Position numbers and translations under genes: made by a program
Shown: in pieces, positions 1 through 8,172 of the stretch
Numbering within the stretch: the stretch's first letter is position 1
Layout: every line of letters starts with the position of its first letter
Assembly (NCBI RefSeq): GCF_000938255.1
Contig: NZ_JYMR01000052.1
Location: 496,001-560,000 of the forward strand
Length of the DNA: 64,000 nucleotides
Direction of reading: 5' to 3'
Origin: Bradyrhizobium sp. LTSP849
Lineage (GTDB): Bacteria; Pseudomonadota; Alphaproteobacteria; Rhizobiales; Xanthobacteraceae
The notes under the pieces: model-generated
The model's database searches: none
The model's input: only the letters and a program-made list of their open reading frames with translations
Told to the model about the DNA's origin: nothing

Positions 1-400
1 CAATCTCGCGCCGGCTGGCAAGCCTGGAGGCGCTGACATCGACATCGACCGGTTCGGCCAGAATGCCCCAGGCCAGCCGGCGCTGCGACAGGGTATGGAC
101 GGCCACGGTGGTCACGGCAGCCGCCAGCGCCGAGGACGGGCCGGGCGCGGCATCGGCCGCCCGGCGGATCGCCGCGAGCTCGTCGCGGGACACCTCGGAA
201 ATCAATTCGGAGATCAGCTCGGCCTTGGAGGGGAAGTAGCGATAGACGGTGCCGGCCGCCACACTGGCCCGGACCGCGACCGGCGCGATCTGCACCGCCG
301 CCATCCCGCCTTCCGCCGCGGCCTCCCTCGCCGCCGCCAGAATGGCGCTGCGCCGAGCCGCAAGACGCTTAACCACTTGATGCGTCCGCCGATAGACCAT
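1..400 (-). CDS. TetR-family transcriptional regulator, C-terminus cut by window edge
   Basis: The frame read from the ATG at 400 is open to the window edge, giving about 133 residues. Residues 1-75 form a typical TetR DNA-binding region: basic N-terminus (RRTHQVVKRLAARR), a first helix AILAAAREAAAEGG, and the recognition element VAAGTVYRYFPSKAEL. TetR proteins repress nearby genes until a ligand binds the C-terminal domain; most of that domain lies outside the window, so the ligand and target cannot be guessed. The next gene upstream on the same strand is a membrane glycosyltransferase-like gene about 150 bp away. A slightly earlier in-frame GTG is possible, but the ATG matches the usual start of this subfamily. 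Confidence 0.85.
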   Translation of the reverse strand, partial: MVYRRTHQVVKRLAARRSAILAAAREAAAEGGMAAVQIAPVAVRASVAAGTVYRYFPSKAELISELISEVSRDELAAIRRAADAAPGPSSALAAAVTTVAVHTLSQRRLAWGILAEPVDVDVSASRLASRREI

Positions 401-548
401 GGCGCGCTTCCTGTCCCACTCGACGCCAGTCGCACGCCCCCGCGGACCAACGCTTCGTCACCGATTTCGCCGCAAATCGTCCCGCAAGGACTGAACAACT
501 ATTCAGGGAGGATGACAAGAAGCAAATGCGCTGACGCTGCTCTGCTGA

Positions 549-1775
549 TCACGCTCGTGTAGTGGCGAGCTGCATCGATGCGGCCTCGGCCGAGCGCCAC
601 GCTGCGCAACGGCCGAGGATCAACCCGAAGACGATGAGGATCGCCGGGAAGCCCACCGGCTGACCGAGAAACAGGAAGGTCGCGAGCAGCGCGAAGACGA
701 GGACCAGGGCCATCACCTCGTGGCGCGCGAAACCTTCGTCGAGTCCGGCGCGGATGAGAAAGGCAATCGCGATGGCCAGCACCACGAGGTCATACATGAA
801 GAGATACGGTGTCGTGAGCAGCGTTGCCGCCGCAAGCATCGCGGCCTTCAAAGCGTAGGGCAGCCTGCTGCGCCACATCACGACCAGCACGACGGCAACC
901 GCGGCCGTCAACACCCACTGGAATATCCACGCGAGCTGCTCGGTGCCCCCAACATAGCGCACAAACGAGAAGATGCTTTGCATCTTGAACCAGGGCGCGC
1001 GGCCTTCGGTGAGGAAGGCCTGCGAGAACATCGGAATCCAGTGGAAGAAGGCCTGCCAGCTTTCGGTACCGAAGGCCAGCCACGACACCGCAGCGATCGC
1101 GGCGGCGACGATTGCGGCGGTGACGAGCACCGTCCATTCGGCGGCAGCGATCAGGACCAGTGGAAACAGCAGTCCGTATTGCGGCTTGTAGCTCAGAAGG
1201 CCGAGACAGATTCCGGCCAGCACCGGCCGCGTCGGCAACAGATAGAGCATGCCGCCGATCAGCGACGCCGTCAGGAAACCGTTCTGCCCGACCAGGATGT
1301 TGATGAACGCCGCAGGAAATCCAATCGCAAGCACCAGGCCGGCGTTGCGCCCGATGATCGCGCGCATCACCGCGAGATAGGGCAGCATGCTGAAGGCGGC
1401 CCAGCCGATGAACGCCGCGGCATAAGGAAACTTCGCCAGGAACGATGCGACGAACAGGAAGGGCGGCGGATAGTGCCAGGCGAAATGGCCGACGAAATCC
1501 TGCTTGAGCAGGTCGAGCTCGACCTGCTTCTGGATGTCCCAATCCCAGGCCTGCGCGGGATGGCCCTCGAGCGCCAATTTTCCGGCCGCCCAGACGTTGA
1601 CGAAGTCGGTCGGGATTCCGCGTCCGTCCGCGCCGAAGATCCACACGTGAGTGAGATAGGCCGACGGAAAATATGCCAGCGTGACGATCGCCAGCACGAA
1701 GGAGATCTTGATGAGCGTCGCAGGAACCGCGCCGTGATGGCCGACGGCAGGCGGGACGGACGAGACTTCAGCCAT
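549..1775 (-). CDS. GT87/DUF2029-type polytopic membrane glycosyltransferase-like protein
   Basis: A protein of 408 residues with about ten hydrophobic segments spread over its whole length. After the first membrane segment (residues 20-42) comes TDFVNVWAAGKLALEG, which carries the Asp-Phe pair (Asp57) in the first periplasmic loop that is typical of GT-C folds such as GT87/DUF2029. A second loop has HYPPPFLF. Family members use polyprenyl-phosphate sugars as donors to mannosylate or arabinosylate cell-envelope acceptors; the substrate here is unknown. The start at 1775 was chosen because AAAGGAAG lies just upstream; the frame stays open further upstream, but that extension is basic and low-complexity. 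The gene stands alone. Confidence 0.75.
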   Translation of the reverse strand: MAEVSSVPPAVGHHGAVPATLIKISFVLAIVTLAYFPSAYLTHVWIFGADGRGIPTDFVNVWAAGKLALEGHPAQAWDWDIQKQVELDLLKQDFVGHFAWHYPPPFLFVASFLAKFPYAAAFIGWAAFSMLPYLAVMRAIIGRNAGLVLAIGFPAAFINILVGQNGFLTASLIGGMLYLLPTRPVLAGICLGLLSYKPQYGLLFPLVLIAAAEWTVLVTAAIVAAAIAAVSWLAFGTESWQAFFHWIPMFSQAFLTEGRAPWFKMQSIFSFVRYVGGTEQLAWIFQWVLTAAVAVVLVVMWRSRLPYALKAAMLAAATLLTTPYLFMYDLVVLAIAIAFLIRAGLDEGFARHEVMALVLVFALLATFLFLGQPVGFPAILIVFGLILGRCAAWRSAEAASMQLATTRA

Positions 1776-1900
1776 TCGGCTTCCTTTGCGGCTTCCTTTG
1801 ACGCAACGCGGTGACGCAGGTGCATCCAAGCCGTACACCCGAGTGACTTGAAGGAGGCTTAAGCCTGATTGTCGAATGCCGCGCGCCGCTCGTTCTTTTT

Positions 1901-1954
1901 GTTTTGACGCGTTTTCTTGACGCGAACCGGTATCCACTTCGCTCGAAAGCGCTT
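1901..1954. repeat. Interspersed repeat, copy 1 of a 54-bp motif
   Basis: Begins GTTTTGACGCGTTTTC and contains GAACCGGTATCCACTTCG. It matches 2436-2489 with about one mismatch in the same orientation. The two copies flank the pilin gene. The motif resembles the dispersed intergenic repeats familiar from Bradyrhizobium chromosomes. Confidence 0.8.
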
Positions 1955-1964
1955 CGGACAAAGC

Positions 1965-1996
1965 AAAAGAGCCCCGTCGATGACGGGGCTCTTTTT
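1965..1996 (-). terminator. Intrinsic terminator of the pilin gene (bidirectional)
   Basis: Perfect 14-bp stem (AAAAGAGCCCCGTC at 1965-1978 with GACGGGGCTCTTTT at 1982-1995) and a 3-nt loop. A T-run flanks it on both strands, so it can stop transcription from either side. It lies about 20 bp past the pilin stop codon. Confidence 0.85.
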
Positions 1997-2015
1997 ATTC
2001 CAGGTTCGTCAGCTC

Positions 2016-2180
2016 TTACTTGAGGCTGGACGAGATCGAGCCGAACTTGGCGTTCAGCGTGGTGCCGAGGTTGTTGACGACGGTGATGATCGCCAGCGCG
2101 ATGCCGGCAGCGATCAGGCCGTATTCGATGGCGGTGGCGCCGGATTCATCCTTCACGAAACGCGAAACGAGGTTCTTCAT
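2016..2180 (-). CDS. Flp/Fap-type pilin subunit
   Basis: A 54-residue prepilin: short basic leader, then the processing site SG14/ATAIEY and a hydrophobic stretch GLIAAGIALAIITVV. Cleavage after Gly14 leaves Glu at mature position 5 and Tyr at 6, the Flp signature, so it should be processed by a TadV/CpaA-type prepilin peptidase and assembled into a Tad-type adhesive pilus. The start at 2180 was preferred over an upstream in-frame one because it gives a leader of normal length. No tad/cpa assembly gene is in the window, so this is an orphan pilin locus. It is bounded by two direct repeats and followed by a strong terminator. Confidence 0.92.
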   Translation of the reverse strand: MKNLVSRFVKDESGATAIEYGLIAAGIALAIITVVNNLGTTLNAKFGSISSSLK

Positions 2181-2387
2181 AAACTGCTCCCAAAGAGGAC
2201 ACGAGGCTACAACTGGTCTGGTCTTATTCGGCTTCCCAGCGCCGCCCGACCATGGAACCGAACGTAGGGGCAAAGAATTGCGCCGCAGTTAATTCGGCTG
2301 CGTAAACACAGAGCGGTTTGCGTGTATTCGACGATGGTAAACCGAAATATAAAACAATCGGTTAAATTGCGAGGACATCAAGCAGTG

Positions 2388-2490
2388 CCAGAGCCCTTTC
2401 CATTCCGATGGAATCGGAACGGGCTTCTGGATTCTGTTTTGACGCGTTTTCTTGACGCGAACCGGTATCCACTTCGCTCGAAAACGCTCT
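2388..2490. repeat. Interspersed repeat, copy 2 with adjoining palindrome
   Basis: Positions 2436-2489 repeat 1901-1954. Immediately to the left, 2388-2430 is an imperfect palindrome (CCAGAGCCC paired with GGGCTTCTGG around an inner CATTCCGATGGAATC). The gene-free stretch 2181-2577 otherwise holds only the presumed promoter of the pilin gene and the upstream region of the next gene. Confidence 0.75.
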
Positions 2491-2577
2491 AGCCCCGCCG
2501 ATTTACTGGAAGTTATGACCGGCCGTGGTCCAATGCCGCCCGCTCGGCCAACAGGACCAAGAACAAGACGAGGCGGC

Positions 2578-4095
2578 ATGTCCCTTTCCTTCACCCACAG
2601 CATCGCAGTACAGAGCCGCGCGCGCGCGCTGGTGCCGCTGTGCGTCGGCGCGGGCGCCTATCTCTTCTTCCTCTATATCGGCGACACGCTGCTGCAGGAC
2701 TCAGACTCGTTCTGGCAGATCAAGATCGGGCAGTGGATCCTCGATCACCACGCCCTGCCCTACACCGACTTCTATTCCTTCACGCGGCCGGGCGCGCCCT
2801 GGATCTCGACGTCATGGCTGTCGCAGGTGCTGTTCGCCTTCTCTTATGCGCAATGGGACTGGGCCGGGCCGGTGATCCTCACCGCGCTTGCGATTGCAGC
2901 GTCGGCCGCGATCTTCGTTGGTCTGCTCGATGCGCATCTCGAGATGCCGCGCTCCGTGCTGTTCGCGATGCTGGCGGTCGTACTGTCGCTGCATCACATC
3001 CTGGCGCGGCCGCATATCCTGGCGCTGCCCGTGATGATCGCGTGGGTCGGTATGCTGATGGCGGCGGCCGATCGCAAGGGCACGCCGTCCTGGTATTGGC
3101 TGCCGCTGATGTCGCTGTGGGCGAATTTGCATGGCGGCTTCGTGCTCGGCCTCGCGCTGATCGGCCCGATGGCAATCGAGGCGATCTGGACTCTCGACTC
3201 CTCCGGCAAGCAGGTCCGGCTGCTGCTGCGCTGGTTCCTGTTCGGCGTCGCGGCCATGCTTGCTGCCTGCGTCACGCCCTATGGCTGGCGCACGCTGCTC
3301 GGCGCCACCAACATCCTCAATCTCGGCGAGCTGTTGTCGGTCATCTCCGAATGGATGCCGGCGAATTTTGCCTCGTTTTCCGCGTTCGAAGGCGCGCTGC
3401 TCGGCCTGATCGCAATCGGCCTGTTTCGCGGCCTGACGCTGTCGCCGCCGCGCATTCTCCTGATCCTGCTCTTCACCTGGATGGGGCTCACCCATGTCAG
3501 GAGCATCGAGGCTTTTGCGTTCCTGGTGCCGCTGGTGCTGGCCAAGCCGCTCGGCGAAAAATCGCCGCTGCCGCAACCTGACGCGCAAGATACCGAGCAA
3601 GCCACCGAGAGCTGGCCGGCCCGCTATGTCACCGCTTTGGGTGCGCTGATGATCGCGGCCGCGGCCTGGACCTCGACCTCGATCTACATGTCGCATCATC
3701 GCTTCACCTTCACGATGGGCCAGACACCGGTCGCCGCCGTCGACCTGCTCCAGCAGCGCAAGGCGCAGCGCATCTTCAACGCCTACCAATTCGGCGGCTA
3801 TCTGATCTCGCGCGATATCCCGGTCTTCGTCGACGGCCGCGCCGAGCTCTATGGCGAGAAATTCGTGATGGACTTCTTCAAGGCTGTCGAGGTCAAGAAG
3901 CTCGACAATCTGACGCGGCTGCTCGAGGAGTACCAGATCGACGCCACGCTGATGGTCTCCGACGCTCCCGCTGCCCAGGTGCTCGATCACATCAAGGGTT
4001 GGAAGCGGCTCTACGCCGACGACATCGCCGTGATCCATGTGCGCGATGACCAGCCGAGCACGGGCAACACGCCCATGCCCGCGCACTCAAATTGA
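2578..4095 (+). CDS. Polytopic membrane protein, GT-C glycosyltransferase-like
   Basis: A protein of 505 residues with about ten to eleven hydrophobic segments and a soluble C-terminal part. After the first membrane segment come LQDSDSFWQIKIGQWIL and TDFYSFTRPGAPWISTSWL, the loop pattern of a widespread family of putative dolichyl/polyprenyl-phosphate sugar transferases. The C-terminus has IFNAYQFGGYLI followed by PVFVDGRAELYG, also conserved there. It probably transfers sugars to an envelope polymer or lipid; the substrate cannot be read. The start at 2578 follows GAGGCGG; an earlier in-frame start lies inside the upstream repeat and was rejected. The next gene begins 11 bp after the stop, so the two are probably co-transcribed. 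Confidence 0.7.
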   Translation: MSLSFTHSIAVQSRARALVPLCVGAGAYLFFLYIGDTLLQDSDSFWQIKIGQWILDHHALPYTDFYSFTRPGAPWISTSWLSQVLFAFSYAQWDWAGPVILTALAIAASAAIFVGLLDAHLEMPRSVLFAMLAVVLSLHHILARPHILALPVMIAWVGMLMAAADRKGTPSWYWLPLMSLWANLHGGFVLGLALIGPMAIEAIWTLDSSGKQVRLLLRWFLFGVAAMLAACVTPYGWRTLLGATNILNLGELLSVISEWMPANFASFSAFEGALLGLIAIGLFRGLTLSPPRILLILLFTWMGLTHVRSIEAFAFLVPLVLAKPLGEKSPLPQPDAQDTEQATESWPARYVTALGALMIAAAAWTSTSIYMSHHRFTFTMGQTPVAAVDLLQQRKAQRIFNAYQFGGYLISRDIPVFVDGRAELYGEKFVMDFFKAVEVKKLDNLTRLLEEYQIDATLMVSDAPAAQVLDHIKGWKRLYADDIAVIHVRDDQPSTGNTPMPAHSN

Positions 4096-4106
4096 GACGC
4101 CGGACA

Positions 4107-5912
4107 ATGTCGCCGCTCATCCCACCGACCGCGCAACGATCGGCCGCGGGGCCGAAGCCTGCGATCGTGCTCACGATGGCTTGGGCGGTGATCGTGGTGG
4201 CGCTCGGACTTCCTGCGATCAAGACCGGCGTGTTCGACGCGCTGTCGACCGACGACGCCATGCGTCTGGTCGAAGTGCGCGATCTTCTGGCCGGCCAAGG
4301 CTGGTTTGACCTGACCCAGTACCGGCTCGACCCGCCCGGAATTGTCATGCACTGGTCCCGCATCGTCGATGCGCCCCTGGCCATGCTGATCCTCTTGTTT
4401 CGGCCGCTGCTCGGCCAGCATCATGCCGAAGCGCTCACGCTGGTGCTGTGGCCGTCGCTGTTGATGGGCGCAGCGCTATGGCTCGCCGCGACGATCGCAA
4501 GTCAGGCAAGTGCCCCGGCAGACCGGCCGCGGACACGGCTTGCGACGATTCTGGTTACGGCGTTGTCGATTCCTGCCCTGATCCACTTCCGCGCCGGCGC
4601 GATCGACCATCACAATCTACAGATCGTGCTGTTGCTCGGCTTCGTGCTCTGCGTCTCCGATCTGGAGCAGCATGCAGCCAAGGCGGCTTTGGCGGGATTC
4701 CTCGCGGCGCTTTCGCTGTCGGTCGGATTGGAAATGCTGCCCGCCATCGCCGTGGCGAGCGCGGCCGTAGTGGGACTCTTGGTGTGGAAAGGCACTGAAG
4801 TCCTGCGCCCCGCCTGCGCCTTTGGTGCAGGCCTTGCCGCATCGTCACTGCTGCTGGCGCTGCTGCTGCTCCCGATAGACAGTCTCCTCAGGCCGGTCTG
4901 TGATGCCTTCGGAGGACCCATCCTGCTCTTGTGCGCGGGCGGCGGCATCGCGCTGCTCGCGGTTGCCGGTGTTAGCCGCCTGCGCGAGTGCTTGTGGACG
5001 CGGCTGACGGCGAGCGCGCTCGCCGGTGCGCTCCTGCTGGGCGCATTCTTCAAGTCATACCCGAGCTGTGTTGCGTCACCCTATGCGCAGGTCGATCCCC
5101 TGCTCGTCAGCTTCTGGCTTGGCCGCGTCGCCGAGACCATGCCGGTGACGGAACTGACACAGATGCAGCCACAAAAGCTGCTGGGCTACTATGCTTTTCC
5201 ATTGCTGACGCTCGGCCTGTGTGTCGCTGCCATGATCGGCTGCACGCCGCAAACGCGCTTTCGCTGGATCGTCTCGACCGTCACGCTCGCAGCGCTGTTC
5301 GGCGAGAGCCTGTGGGAATTGCGCGGCGCCGCTGCCGCTAACATCGTTGCCGCCCCACTATGCGTCGTCGGAATTGCCAGGCTTCGCACGAATGTCGTAG
5401 CCGGTTGGCGGCTGGTACGTGTGGCGCTGCTCGTGTCGCCCGCCACACTTGGCGGCATCGGTTTTGCGGTCTGGCCGGCGCTCGCCACCGGCACGGGCGG
5501 ACAAGAGATCGCGCTGGCTGATCCCGCCGCTTCCTGCCAGACCATCTCCAGCGCCGCGCCGCTCGCCGACCTGCCGCCCGGGCGGGTGATGGCGCCGATC
5601 GATTCGGGTCCCGCGATCCTGGCCGCGACGGAACACTCCGTCTTCGCTGGTCCCTACCACCGCAACAATGACGGCAACCTCGTCATGGTGCATACGATGA
5701 TGGGAACACCGGAGGCCGCGCGCGAAATGCTCCGCGCACGACAGGTCGACTACATCCTGACGTGCAACCACTCCTTCGATCAGGAGGATCTCGTCCGCAT
5801 CGCGCCGGAAGGCCTCGCCGCGCATCTCGGCCGCGGCGAAGCTCCAGACTATCTGGAGCCAGTGCAGGCCGTGTCGAAACCCGGCTGGACTGTCTGGCGC
5901 GTGCGCAGGTAA
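4107..5912 (+). CDS. Second polytopic GT-C-like membrane protein
   Basis: A protein of 601 residues with about eleven membrane segments. After the first comes STDDAMRLVEVRDLLAGQGW then DLTQYRLDPP and MHWSRIVDAPLA, a loop with acidic residues of the type that binds lipid-linked sugars in GT-C enzymes. The periplasmic C-terminal region has GRVMAPIDSGPAILA and HSVFAGPYHRNN, reminiscent of the corresponding segment of its upstream neighbour. A TTG at 4092 overlapping the previous stop could be an alternative start. It is probably co-transcribed with the preceding gene and may act in the same unknown surface-glycan or lipid modification step. Family membership is seen; substrate is unknown. Confidence 0.68.
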   Translation: MSPLIPPTAQRSAAGPKPAIVLTMAWAVIVVALGLPAIKTGVFDALSTDDAMRLVEVRDLLAGQGWFDLTQYRLDPPGIVMHWSRIVDAPLAMLILLFRPLLGQHHAEALTLVLWPSLLMGAALWLAATIASQASAPADRPRTRLATILVTALSIPALIHFRAGAIDHHNLQIVLLLGFVLCVSDLEQHAAKAALAGFLAALSLSVGLEMLPAIAVASAAVVGLLVWKGTEVLRPACAFGAGLAASSLLLALLLLPIDSLLRPVCDAFGGPILLLCAGGGIALLAVAGVSRLRECLWTRLTASALAGALLLGAFFKSYPSCVASPYAQVDPLLVSFWLGRVAETMPVTELTQMQPQKLLGYYAFPLLTLGLCVAAMIGCTPQTRFRWIVSTVTLAALFGESLWELRGAAAANIVAAPLCVVGIARLRTNVVAGWRLVRVALLVSPATLGGIGFAVWPALATGTGGQEIALADPAASCQTISSAAPLADLPPGRVMAPIDSGPAILAATEHSVFAGPYHRNNDGNLVMVHTMMGTPEAAREMLRARQVDYILTCNHSFDQEDLVRIAPEGLAAHLGRGEAPDYLEPVQAVSKPGWTVWRVRR

Positions 5913-5924
5913 GAGCGCGCGAAC

Positions 5925-6164
5925 CACACCTTCAGTCGCCCATCCGGGCCCATCGCGCTCACCGCGGCGCAGACGCCGGTTGCGGCGGTCGACGCGCCCG
6001 GCCTGCTGCGCAGGCTCGACCACAACAGGATCGACGCGACGCTGCTCACCGCGGATTCGCCCGCCGCCCAGATCCTGGATCGCATCAAGGGCTGGAAGCG
6101 GGTCCATGGTGACAAGATCGCGGTGATCCATGTGCGGGCAATGCGGAAGGCACGGCCGCTACGA
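5925..6164 (+). pseudogene. Decayed C-terminal fragment of a paralogue of the membrane protein at 2578-4095
   Basis: The translation from 5925 reads TPVAAVDAPGLLRRLD, then RIDATLLTADSPAAQILD and IKGWKRVHGDKIAVIHVR. These match TPVAAVDLLQQ, QIDATLMVSDAPAAQVLD and IKGWKRLYADDIAVIHVR at the end of the protein at 2578-4095. The middle segment (the GGYLI...DGRAELYG part) is missing, so a deletion has joined two pieces. It has no start codon of its own and begins 12 bp after the stop of the second membrane gene, in the same frame. Read as the remnant of a third tandem copy. Confidence 0.75.
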
Positions 6165-6211
6165 CGTCGAAGTGAGACGCAGCTCAAGGAGAGCCGGTCA
6201 TTCATCTTCGA

Positions 6212-6352
6212 TCATAAAAACAGAAAGGTCCCGATCAGCAGGCCCGCAGCGAAAGCGAGAAGCCCCAAAGTGGAGGCTGAAACAATACGGACGAGGATGC
6301 GAACCTGCTCCTCGTACTCCTCTTCTGCGGTCTTGTGGGACTGAGCCGTCAT
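6212..6352 (-). CDS. Small single-span membrane protein
   Basis: A 46-residue open frame: a charged, acidic N-terminus (MTAQSHKTAEEEYEEQVRI) followed by one hydrophobic helix (ASTLGLLAFAAGLLIGTFLFL) running to the end. This layout is a plausible inner-membrane micro-protein with a cytoplasmic N-terminus. The frame continues upstream but the extension looks non-coding. No family is recognised and there is no operon partner; only moderate support, from length and composition. Confidence 0.4.
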   Translation of the reverse strand: MTAQSHKTAEEEYEEQVRILVRIVSASTLGLLAFAAGLLIGTFLFL

Positions 6353-6537
6353 TGCAACTGCCCTGCCATCGCCCAGATCGGTCGAATGTACGCTCGAAAT
6401 CATGGCCAGCAAGAGGCATTTTAGCCCCGCCACGATACCCTGTTCGTGATCTGGCGGGCATCTCTTCAAGGGGGAGGAGCATTGAAGCCCAAGGATCATT
6501 GAAGCCTTCCTTGAGGTCACTGACCCCGCATTAGCCA

Positions 6538-6757
6538 TTAATTCCCCGTCTGCAATTCGCCAAAGTGCTCCCAACTCTTGCCGTTAAAGCACATGAACTG
6601 CATCTGATCGACCGGGATGTGGTCGGTCGTGCCGGTGTTGATCTAGATGCTGGGCAACAGCATCGGCAGTTCGAGATCGCGGATCGAAAACGCCTGCTTC
6701 AAAATGTTCTCGGCGGAGAGACCATCGCCGCAGGCTTTCAGGACCATCTCCAGCGCC
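6538..6757 (-). pseudogene. Broken copy of the 3' end of the substrate-binding protein gene at 8173-9372
   Basis: By eye 85-90 % identical at the DNA level to 8173-8393 and in the same orientation. It encodes ALEMVLKACGDGLSAENI, then DLELPMLLPSI, an in-frame TAG where the intact gene has an Arg codon, and then DQMQFMCFNGKSWEHFGELQ to the same C-terminus. Similarity stops abruptly near 6757, after which the sequence is unrelated. The remainder of the gene is absent. Confidence 0.88.
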
Positions 6758-6897
6758 TGCACGCTTGGTCGTGTTCGCTCCGTCGATGCAACCACAGCGA
6801 CTCTTGTCAGAGGCCTTAAGAGAATTTTAGTTCGCGCCCGTCCAGGTTGTGACCAAGCCCCCCTTCTACGCGGCCCCCTGGCCCGGAAAGGTACTGG

Positions 6898-8094
6898 ATG
6901 CGCACCTTGGGTTCCGCCCTGGACGAGCAAGGAGGTTTCGCCCAAGGGTTCGATTTCCTGCGCATATTTTTGGCGGCCGGCATCATCGGCTGGCACACCG
7001 CGTGGCTGACCGGGCATGTGGAAACGGCAAAGGCCTCCGCCTTTTGGTTTTCCCAATACATGCTAGTGCCCATGTTTTTTGCTTTAAGCGGATTTCTCGT
7101 AGCGGGAAGCAGCATGCGCCTCTCTACGAAAAGCTTCCTGTTGAACCGTGCGGCGCGCATCTTGCCAGCACTCTTTGCCGACATCGTTTTCGCAGCACTT
7201 CTAATTGGTCCGCTGGTGACGACACTGCCTGCAAGGCAGTATTTTACGGACGCAAATTTCTTTACCTACTTCCTCAATCTCACGGGCTGGATGCAATACT
7301 CCCTTCCGGGTGTGTTTGAGAGCAATCCAAAGCCAGAGGTAAATGGGGCGCTTTGGACGATCCCCTTCGAAATCGGTTGTTACGCCATTATCGCCGGACT
7401 GATGATTTCCGGAGCAATCAAACGCCCAGCATTGGTATTACTGTTCACTTACGCCGTTTTGATCGTCGGGACTCCGCTCAGGCTCGCGACATCGTATCTG
7501 GTAGGCGATCATGTCTCGTTTCTCGAAAACCTCGCGATGCAAATCTTCTCTTCCTTCGGGTCATTACTTTGGCCTTCTTTTTTGATCGGAATTGTCCTTT
7601 ACCAACTGCGGTACTACGTGCCGTTCTCCCGAACGATCGCGATTGGCTTAGCGTGTGTGGCGATCCTGGTGAGCGCGTTTGGCGATGCTGCGGTCCTGCT
7701 TGGCAATTCCACGATCGTCTCCATCATGCTTCCGCTCATCGGATATTTGACTGTGATGATTGGGCTTTCGCCGATGCCTCGTCTTCCCGGATTCGGGACC
7801 GGTGATTATTCATACGGGCTATATCTCTACCACACGCCATTCCTCCAATTGCTGATCCACTATTTCCCGGAGGCCTGGATTGGTAACCGATGGTGGACGT
7901 TGTTTTTCGCTGGGTTTCCACTCACGCTCATGGCAGCCGTGATCTCGTGGCACGTGTTTGAATATCCATCGCTGAAGCTCAGGAGGTCTTTCGTAGTCAA
8001 ACACCGACCGGAGGGCGGCTTTGGTGGTTTCGAAGATCGTACTCATGCCCCCAACAGCCAATCTGCGCCTCGCACGGCGCCGCTCTCCGGATAG
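6898..8094 (+). CDS. Acyltransferase family 3 (OafA/NodX-like) membrane O-acyltransferase
   Basis: A protein of 398 residues with about ten membrane helices. The N-terminus has FDFLRIFLAAGIIGWH, the family motif in which the His at the end of helix 1 is thought to take part in acyl transfer; later come FFALSGFLVAG, LNRAARILPAL, NGALWTIPFEI and YGLYLYHTPFLQ, all typical. Such enzymes acetylate or acylate O-antigen, exopolysaccharide, peptidoglycan or Nod factors from the cytoplasmic acyl-CoA side; which one here is not readable. Codon use is visibly more A/T-rich than in neighbouring genes, and the gene lies between two copies of the same substrate-binding-protein 3' end, both signs of acquisition by transfer. 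It has no operon partner. Confidence 0.88.
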   Translation: MRTLGSALDEQGGFAQGFDFLRIFLAAGIIGWHTAWLTGHVETAKASAFWFSQYMLVPMFFALSGFLVAGSSMRLSTKSFLLNRAARILPALFADIVFAALLIGPLVTTLPARQYFTDANFFTYFLNLTGWMQYSLPGVFESNPKPEVNGALWTIPFEIGCYAIIAGLMISGAIKRPALVLLFTYAVLIVGTPLRLATSYLVGDHVSFLENLAMQIFSSFGSLLWPSFLIGIVLYQLRYYVPFSRTIAIGLACVAILVSAFGDAAVLLGNSTIVSIMLPLIGYLTVMIGLSPMPRLPGFGTGDYSYGLYLYHTPFLQLLIHYFPEAWIGNRWWTLFFAGFPLTLMAAVISWHVFEYPSLKLRRSFVVKHRPEGGFGGFEDRTHAPNSQSAPRTAPLSG

Positions 8095-8124
8095 CTGATC
8101 AAGTCCATGGACTTTTCATGGGGA

Positions 8125-8140
8125 GCCCGCCAAAGCGGGC
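8125..8140 (-). terminator. Hairpin beyond the substrate-binding protein gene
   Basis: Six-bp GC stem GCCCGC/GCGGGC with a 4-nt loop, about 30 bp past the stop of the gene at 8173-9372. No clear T-run follows, so it is only a candidate terminator; it could equally serve the convergent acyltransferase gene. Confidence 0.35.
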
Positions 8141-8172
8141 GTCTCGAACCATGCAGGCCCCCGCGTTAGCTA

